Origin: JBDREF01 sp043820045
GTDB taxonomy: Bacteria; Planctomycetota; Phycisphaerae; Sedimentisphaerales; Anaerobacaceae
Assembly: GCA_043820045.1 (NCBI GenBank)
Contig: JBDREF010000126.1
Span: 1-36,083, forward strand
Reading direction: 5' to 3'
Length of the DNA stretch: 36,083 bases
Each line of letters opens with the position of its first letter. Positions within the stretch are counted from its first letter, which is position 1. Below the pieces are notes generated by a model, which was given only the letters and a program-made list of their open reading frames with translations, searched no databases and was not told where the DNA came from. This document shows positions 32,349 to 36,083 of this stretch, one piece after another. The translations under genes and the position numbers were made by a program.

Positions 32349-32483
32349 TCAGTCTCCTTTCCTTTGGGTTTGAATGAGTGCCTTGATTGCCGTTTTGGTA
32401 TCTTCCGGAAGTTCCGGCCAAGCCTTGACAAGCTCTACCAAATCGGGGTATATTTGCACTAAATTGTCCAAGCCAGTGGACAA
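32349..32483 (-). CDS. Small protein upstream of the broken recombinase
   Basis: From a TTG at 32483 the frame reads LSTGLDNLVQIYPDLVELVK, then AWPELPEDTKTAIKALIQ, ending two bases before the recombinase GTG (44 residues). The acidic/amphipathic text with 'WPELPE' resembles short proteins I associate with recombinase genes on planctomycete elements. The frame stays open eight more codons upstream without ATG. The start is uncertain. Confidence 0.4.
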   Translation of the reverse strand: MSTGLDNLVQIYPDLVELVKAWPELPEDTKTAIKALIQTQRKGD

Positions 32484-32541
32484 GACAGGATTTGTGTTTT
32501 CTGTAAGTTATTTGTTATTAGTATCTTGTGGAGTGGGACCT

Positions 32542-32566
32542 GTAGGTTCGAACCCTACTCGGGGAG
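32542..32566 (+). other. tRNA 3'-end fragment, probable integration (att) site
   Basis: GTAGG-TTCGAAC-CCTAC forms a perfect T-arm (32542-32558), followed by TCGGGGAG, an acceptor 3' strand plus discriminator base. The matching 5' acceptor (TCCCCGA), D-arm and anticodon arm are not found upstream, so this is not a whole tRNA. Integrases of this family recombine in tRNA 3' ends and leave such copies at element borders. The acceptor strand would fit an Asn-type tRNA, a tentative call. Two recombinase genes lie directly to its left. Confidence 0.7.
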
Positions 32567-32674
32567 TTGTTGCCCGTTAGCGGCAGATGGAAGAAGGTCG
32601 AGTGGTTCCGCATTGCAACCAGCCGCGGAAATTCAAGTTGTGTTATTTCTGTTTGCGCGAAGAAGGAGGATATT

Positions 32675-33784
32675 ATGACAAGCAGATTGGTTCCTTTGAT
32701 TGTGTGTTTTCTGGCAGTAGCCGGCGGTATCGGAGAAAACGCCGGGGCAAGTCCTTCGAGCGGCAGAAGCGGCTCACTTGTGAAGGTGGGCGGTCTCAGG
32801 GTGGGAGAGCCGATTCAATCCGGGCGAGCCGGTAAAGAGCCGTGGCGGGGCGTGCACGTAGGTATCAGCAGCCAGAGGGCGGTTGAGCAGTTGACCGGTG
32901 TCGTCGGCGAGCTGGCTAAACTCGGCGTTAACGCCATCGTGGCCGAGATCAACTACGGATACCAGTACAAGTCGCATCCGAAGCTGCGAAGGGACAATGC
33001 CAGCAGCGCCGGGCAGATTAAAAAACTGCTCGCCGAGTGCCGCAAGCACGAAGTCCGGCTTATTCCGCAATTTCAATGTCTCGGGCATCAGTCTTGGAGC
33101 AAGAACACGGCCCCGTTGCTGGCGGAGTATCCTCAGTTCGATGAGACACCTGGCAAGTACCCCAACAATGAAGGTATTTACTGTCGAAGCTGGTGCCCGC
33201 TGCATCCGGAAGTTAACGATGTTGTTTTTGCGCTGATGGACGAACTGATAGAGGTATTCGAGGCGGATGCCTTGCATGTCGGTCTGGACGAAGTGTTCCT
33301 GTTGGGCGAAGACGATTGCCAACGATGCAAAGGCAGGGACAAGGCTGAGCTTCTTGCCAAGGCTGTCAACGACTACCACCGTCACCTGGTAGGCAAACAC
33401 AAGATTGAGATGCTGATGTGGGGCGACCGTTTGATCGATGCCTCAAAGTACAGCTACGGCAAGTGGGAAGCCAGTGCAAACAACACCGCAAAAGCTATCG
33501 ATATGATCCCCAAGGACATCATAATCTGCGACTGGCACTACGAGCCGCGGGAAGCGTATGAATCGGTGCCGATGTTTCTTGAGAAGGGTTTTCGCGTCTG
33601 GCCCGCCAGTTGGAAGAAGCCGGACGCGGCCAAAGCCTTCGTGGATTATTCCAAACGGTTTGAAAACGACCGCATGTTGGGGCACCTGAATACCACGTGG
33701 GGGGCGGTTCCGATAGACAAACTGCCGTCGTTCGAACCGCTGCAATATGCAACCAAAAGCTTCGCGACTGACCGCGAGCGGTGA
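32675..33784 (+). CDS. GH20-like beta-hexosaminidase-type glycosidase
   Basis: A 369-residue exported protein. The ATG at 32675 follows AGGAGG and begins a signal peptide (MTSRLVPLIVCFLAVAGGIG). A TIM-barrel follows: RGVHVGISSQ, NAIVAEINYGYQY, RLIPQFQCLGHQSW and ALHVGLDEVF. The DE pair of the last segment sits where GH20 hexosaminidases have their catalytic Asp-Glu. The N-terminal GH20b domain is missing, so substrate is uncertain. It lies 28 bp before the sulfatase gene, suggesting both act on sulfated amino-sugar glycans. Confidence 0.75.
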   Translation: MTSRLVPLIVCFLAVAGGIGENAGASPSSGRSGSLVKVGGLRVGEPIQSGRAGKEPWRGVHVGISSQRAVEQLTGVVGELAKLGVNAIVAEINYGYQYKSHPKLRRDNASSAGQIKKLLAECRKHEVRLIPQFQCLGHQSWSKNTAPLLAEYPQFDETPGKYPNNEGIYCRSWCPLHPEVNDVVFALMDELIEVFEADALHVGLDEVFLLGEDDCQRCKGRDKAELLAKAVNDYHRHLVGKHKIEMLMWGDRLIDASKYSYGKWEASANNTAKAIDMIPKDIIICDWHYEPREAYESVPMFLEKGFRVWPASWKKPDAAKAFVDYSKRFENDRMLGHLNTTWGAVPIDKLPSFEPLQYATKSFATDRER

Positions 33785-33811
33785 TCCGTACGACATTTCA
33801 AAGGAGAAGCC

Positions 33812-35278
33812 ATGCAGTCTATCCATCGTCGCGGTTTCCTGCGCCTGGCGTCGGTCGCTCTGTGCAGCGGCGCTGCGTTGAGCCGGGCGATCGCACAGAA
33901 ACAATCACAGCAATCCGGTGAGGACAAACCGAACATTCTACTCATCCTCTCGGACGACCACAGCACGCCGCATTTGGGTTGCTCCGGCGACCCCAATCTC
34001 AGAACGCCCAACCTGGACAAACTGGCGGAAGGGGGAATGCGTTTTGAGCGAGCCTATACGACAGCCCCGCAATGTGTGCCTTCGCGCGCTTCGCTGATGA
34101 CCGGGCGCTCGGCGGTGGATATCCGGATGACTCGCTTTTCCGCGCCACTTCCAAGGGACGTGGTCACTTACCCTGAGCTGTTGCGCAAGGCCGGCTACTA
34201 CACGGGTCTGTGCGGCCGCACCTTCCACCTCAACGGATCCGGCGGACTGCCGGAAGCCTCGAAGAAAGTTTTCGACGAACATAATCTGCGAACCTTCGCC
34301 GAGCGGGTAGATTGGATCGGCCCCGGGGATTTTGACAATAATCCCGAGCACCTTAGAACCTTTCTGAGGCAGGTGCCCAGCGGCAAATCTTTCTTCCTTC
34401 AAGTCTGTTACAGCGATCCGCACCGCGCCTTCACCGCCAAGGCCTTTGAGCCCGACCCCGATTCGCTCAAGCTCCCGCCCAATCTGCCGGACGTACCATC
34501 GGTGCGCAAAGACCTCGCAGGCTACTACGGCGAAATCCAGCGTCTCGACGGAGAAATCGGGAAGCTGTTAGCGGTGCTGGATGAGCACGGCATGAAGAAC
34601 AACACCATCGTCGCATTCATGGGTGACAACGGTGCAGCACTGCTGCGCGGCAAGGGCACGCTGTACGAATGGGGTCTGAGGGTTCCCCTGATTGTCCGCT
34701 GGCCGGGGCACATCGAAGCCGGCACAAAGTGCGATGCGTTGGTCTCAGGCGAAGACCTGGCCCCGACCTTCCTCGAAGCCGCCGGGACGACCGCCCCGGA
34801 AACTATGACCGGCGTCAGTTTCCTGGGCATCCTTCTCGACAAACAAACTGGCAGACGTGAATATGCTTTTGCCGAGCGAGGCGCACACGGCTCAGGCCTG
34901 CCAAACGGCACGGGGCCATTCGACCTTGGCCGGTGTGTAATTACGCCACGCTACAAACTCATATATAGCGCTTTGTGGCAACTGCCGTATTCGCCCGTGG
35001 ACTTTGCCGGAGGACCCATGTGGAAAGACCTGCGTGCGCGGCACGAGGCGGGAACACTGGACCCGAAGTTTTCACGAGCGTTTTTCGCTGAACACCGGCC
35101 GATGTTCGAACTGTACGACCTGCAGGAAGACCCTTACGAATTCAACAATCTGGCGGGCAAGCCTCAGACAGCCTCTGTCGAAAGGAACCTGAAAGCGGTC
35201 CTGCAGGAATGGATGATCCTTAACCAGGATTATCTGCCGTTGCCGATACCTCCGGCACCAAAGCAATCAGGACGGTGA
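33812..35278 (+). CDS. Tat-exported type I sulfatase
   Basis: A 488-residue sulfatase of the alkaline-phosphatase superfamily. The N-terminus has a twin-arginine signal (RRGFLRLASVAL). Metal ligands are in LILSDDHSTP (D48, D49). The formylglycine site is CVPSR with Cys88, which needs maturation to be active. The distal metal site is MGDNG (about 270), followed by WGLRVPLIVRWPG. AAGGAG precedes the ATG. It probably desulfates a polysaccharide in the periplasm along with the GH20-like enzyme. It belongs to the region right of the att-like site and shows no link to the redox cluster except the FGE-type domain in the chimeric cytochrome. Confidence 0.9.
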   Translation: MQSIHRRGFLRLASVALCSGAALSRAIAQKQSQQSGEDKPNILLILSDDHSTPHLGCSGDPNLRTPNLDKLAEGGMRFERAYTTAPQCVPSRASLMTGRSAVDIRMTRFSAPLPRDVVTYPELLRKAGYYTGLCGRTFHLNGSGGLPEASKKVFDEHNLRTFAERVDWIGPGDFDNNPEHLRTFLRQVPSGKSFFLQVCYSDPHRAFTAKAFEPDPDSLKLPPNLPDVPSVRKDLAGYYGEIQRLDGEIGKLLAVLDEHGMKNNTIVAFMGDNGAALLRGKGTLYEWGLRVPLIVRWPGHIEAGTKCDALVSGEDLAPTFLEAAGTTAPETMTGVSFLGILLDKQTGRREYAFAERGAHGSGLPNGTGPFDLGRCVITPRYKLIYSALWQLPYSPVDFAGGPMWKDLRARHEAGTLDPKFSRAFFAEHRPMFELYDLQEDPYEFNNLAGKPQTASVERNLKAVLQEWMILNQDYLPLPIPPAPKQSGR

Positions 35279-35297
35279 AATGCGACCCCCACCGGTT

Positions 35298-36083
35298 TCA
35301 CGCCCTCCAGGGGCGCTGCCTGTTGGCTGTTGCCGACAATATGTCTTTGGCGATGAGCACATTTTCCAGTATCTGGAAGTCAAACATGCCGGCACAAACA
35401 AAATCGGCCCCGTTCTCGAAGGCGTACTTGAAACCTTCCCGCGGGTGAATGGCTCCGGCAGCCAGAACCTTGAAGGCGATCCAGGACTTTTCCACCTTCT
35501 TCATGAACTCGATTGTCTTTTCCGGGGTGACGGACCAGATATTGTCGTGGTCGAGCAGGCTGCCGCTATCGACGTTAAATTCCACCCTGTCTTCCTTCGG
35601 CGTGGCCGACCAGTAATTGCCGTGATGCAGGGTCTTCATGTAGAAGTCGGCGTTTATTCCCGCTTTTTCGACCGCAATAGGCACCTCTATCGAATGGCCG
35701 CCGATACCGGCGATTAATCCGTTATGCTTGATGAATTCGACAGCCTTGCCGAGCAGGTCAACGCCCCCATTCTTGACAAAACTGTCTCCGACGCCGCCCT
35801 GCACGTATGCTCCGACTGCGCCGCTATCGATGGCCCTCTTTATATCGCTCGTCAGGTCGGTTGTCTTCGGGTGGACCTGCGCGATCCATTGTATCCGCCC
35901 GCCCCTCTGGTCCCAGTATTTGTCGAGATACCCCGACGACGAAGTTATTATTGCGTTTATCCCGGCTTCCTCGCACGCCTCAAGGGTATCCATGATTTTT
36001 TCTTCCGAACTGTAGGCCAGGAACAACTCCCGCAGATATTTCAGGTCTCTGCTGTGGGACCACCCGCTGAACTGATTGCCGCC
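35298..36083 (-). CDS. TIM-barrel-like protein, 5' end beyond the window
   Basis: The frame is open to the right edge, giving at least 261 residues and reading GGNQFSGWSHSRDLKYLREL at the border. Alternating strands and helices (GINAIITSSSG, RIQWIAQVHP, GAVGAYVQGG, GLIAGIGGHS, WIAFKVLAAGAIHP, GADFVCAGMFDFQI) look like a TIM barrel. I associate this kind of protein with planctomycete genomes without known function. It converges on the sulfatase with 19 bp between. Confidence 0.65.
   Translation of the reverse strand, partial: GGNQFSGWSHSRDLKYLRELFLAYSSEEKIMDTLEACEEAGINAIITSSSGYLDKYWDQRGGRIQWIAQVHPKTTDLTSDIKRAIDSGAVGAYVQGGVGDSFVKNGGVDLLGKAVEFIKHNGLIAGIGGHSIEVPIAVEKAGINADFYMKTLHHGNYWSATPKEDRVEFNVDSGSLLDHDNIWSVTPEKTIEFMKKVEKSWIAFKVLAAGAIHPREGFKYAFENGADFVCAGMFDFQILENVLIAKDILSATANRQRPWRA

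Noticed and set aside
32470..32566. A complete tRNA gene
   Set aside because: Only the T-arm and acceptor 3' strand are present; no matching 5' acceptor, D-arm or anticodon arm could be found upstream.

Overview
The window looks like a piece of an anaerobic Planctomycetota genome, probably near the Phycisphaerae/Sedimentisphaerales. That placement is an inference from gene content: a Tat-exported sulfatase beside a GH20-like glycosidase, many multiheme cytochromes, a sigma-54 two-component pair, and integrases that open with a 'MRKAWIYKR'-like N-terminus. No rRNA or complete tRNA is present to fix the taxonomy.

Layout. (1) 1-140: the 3' end of an ISL3-like transposase. (2) 140-7100: a histidine kinase and NtrC-type activator, a hexaheme cytochrome and a HemW-like radical SAM gene. 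These are separated by four copies of one long upstream element. Each copy carries a near-consensus sigma-54 -24/-12 promoter (TGGCATATCTTTTGCA type) about 40 bp downstream of a conserved dyad (ATAACAC-N8-GTGTTAT). (3) 7094-20984: one tightly packed operon behind the fourth copy. It encodes a giant membrane protein ending in a NapC-like 12-heme region, then HdrC, HdrB, an HdrA-N::NuoE fusion, NuoF, a NuoG-N::HdrA-C fusion, MvhD/FlxD, and FlxC-, FlxB- and FlxA-like subunits. HdrA is split in two and a NuoEFG-like cassette sits in the split. (4) 21061-29795: further periplasmic proteins on the same strand. They are a 15-heme protein, a cysteine-less thioredoxin-fold/TPR protein, a 1154-residue chimera (InlB-type repeats, FGE-sulfatase domain, cadherin-like linker, TPR, cytochrome c554 domain), a 50-residue membrane peptide, an NHL-propeller lipoprotein and a tetraheme cytochrome. 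(5) 29800-32570: a recombination zone on the minus strand. It holds an intact tyrosine recombinase, a long imperfect palindrome, a second ISL3-like 3' remnant, a frameshifted tyrosine recombinase and a tRNA 3' end (T-arm plus acceptor strand) typical of an integration site. (6) 32675-36083: a GH20-like glycosidase, a sulfatase and a partial TIM-barrel-like gene.

How the parts may work together (inference). The soluble Hdr/Nuo/Flx proteins make up a large flavin and iron-sulfur complex with two separate NAD(P)H sites (NuoF and FlxA), consistent with flavin-based electron bifurcation or confurcation. The nearest precedents I know are Flx-Hdr and the BamD-I module of class II benzoyl-CoA reductase. 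The membrane dodecaheme protein, co-transcribed first, would link the complex or the quinone pool to periplasmic hemes. About 40 heme motifs downstream and upstream could carry electrons further out. The HemW-like protein may support heme supply, and the sensor kinase/sigma-54 activator would switch on all four units, including its own. The tRNA-type att site and two integrases raise the possibility that the cluster lies in or beside a mobile island.
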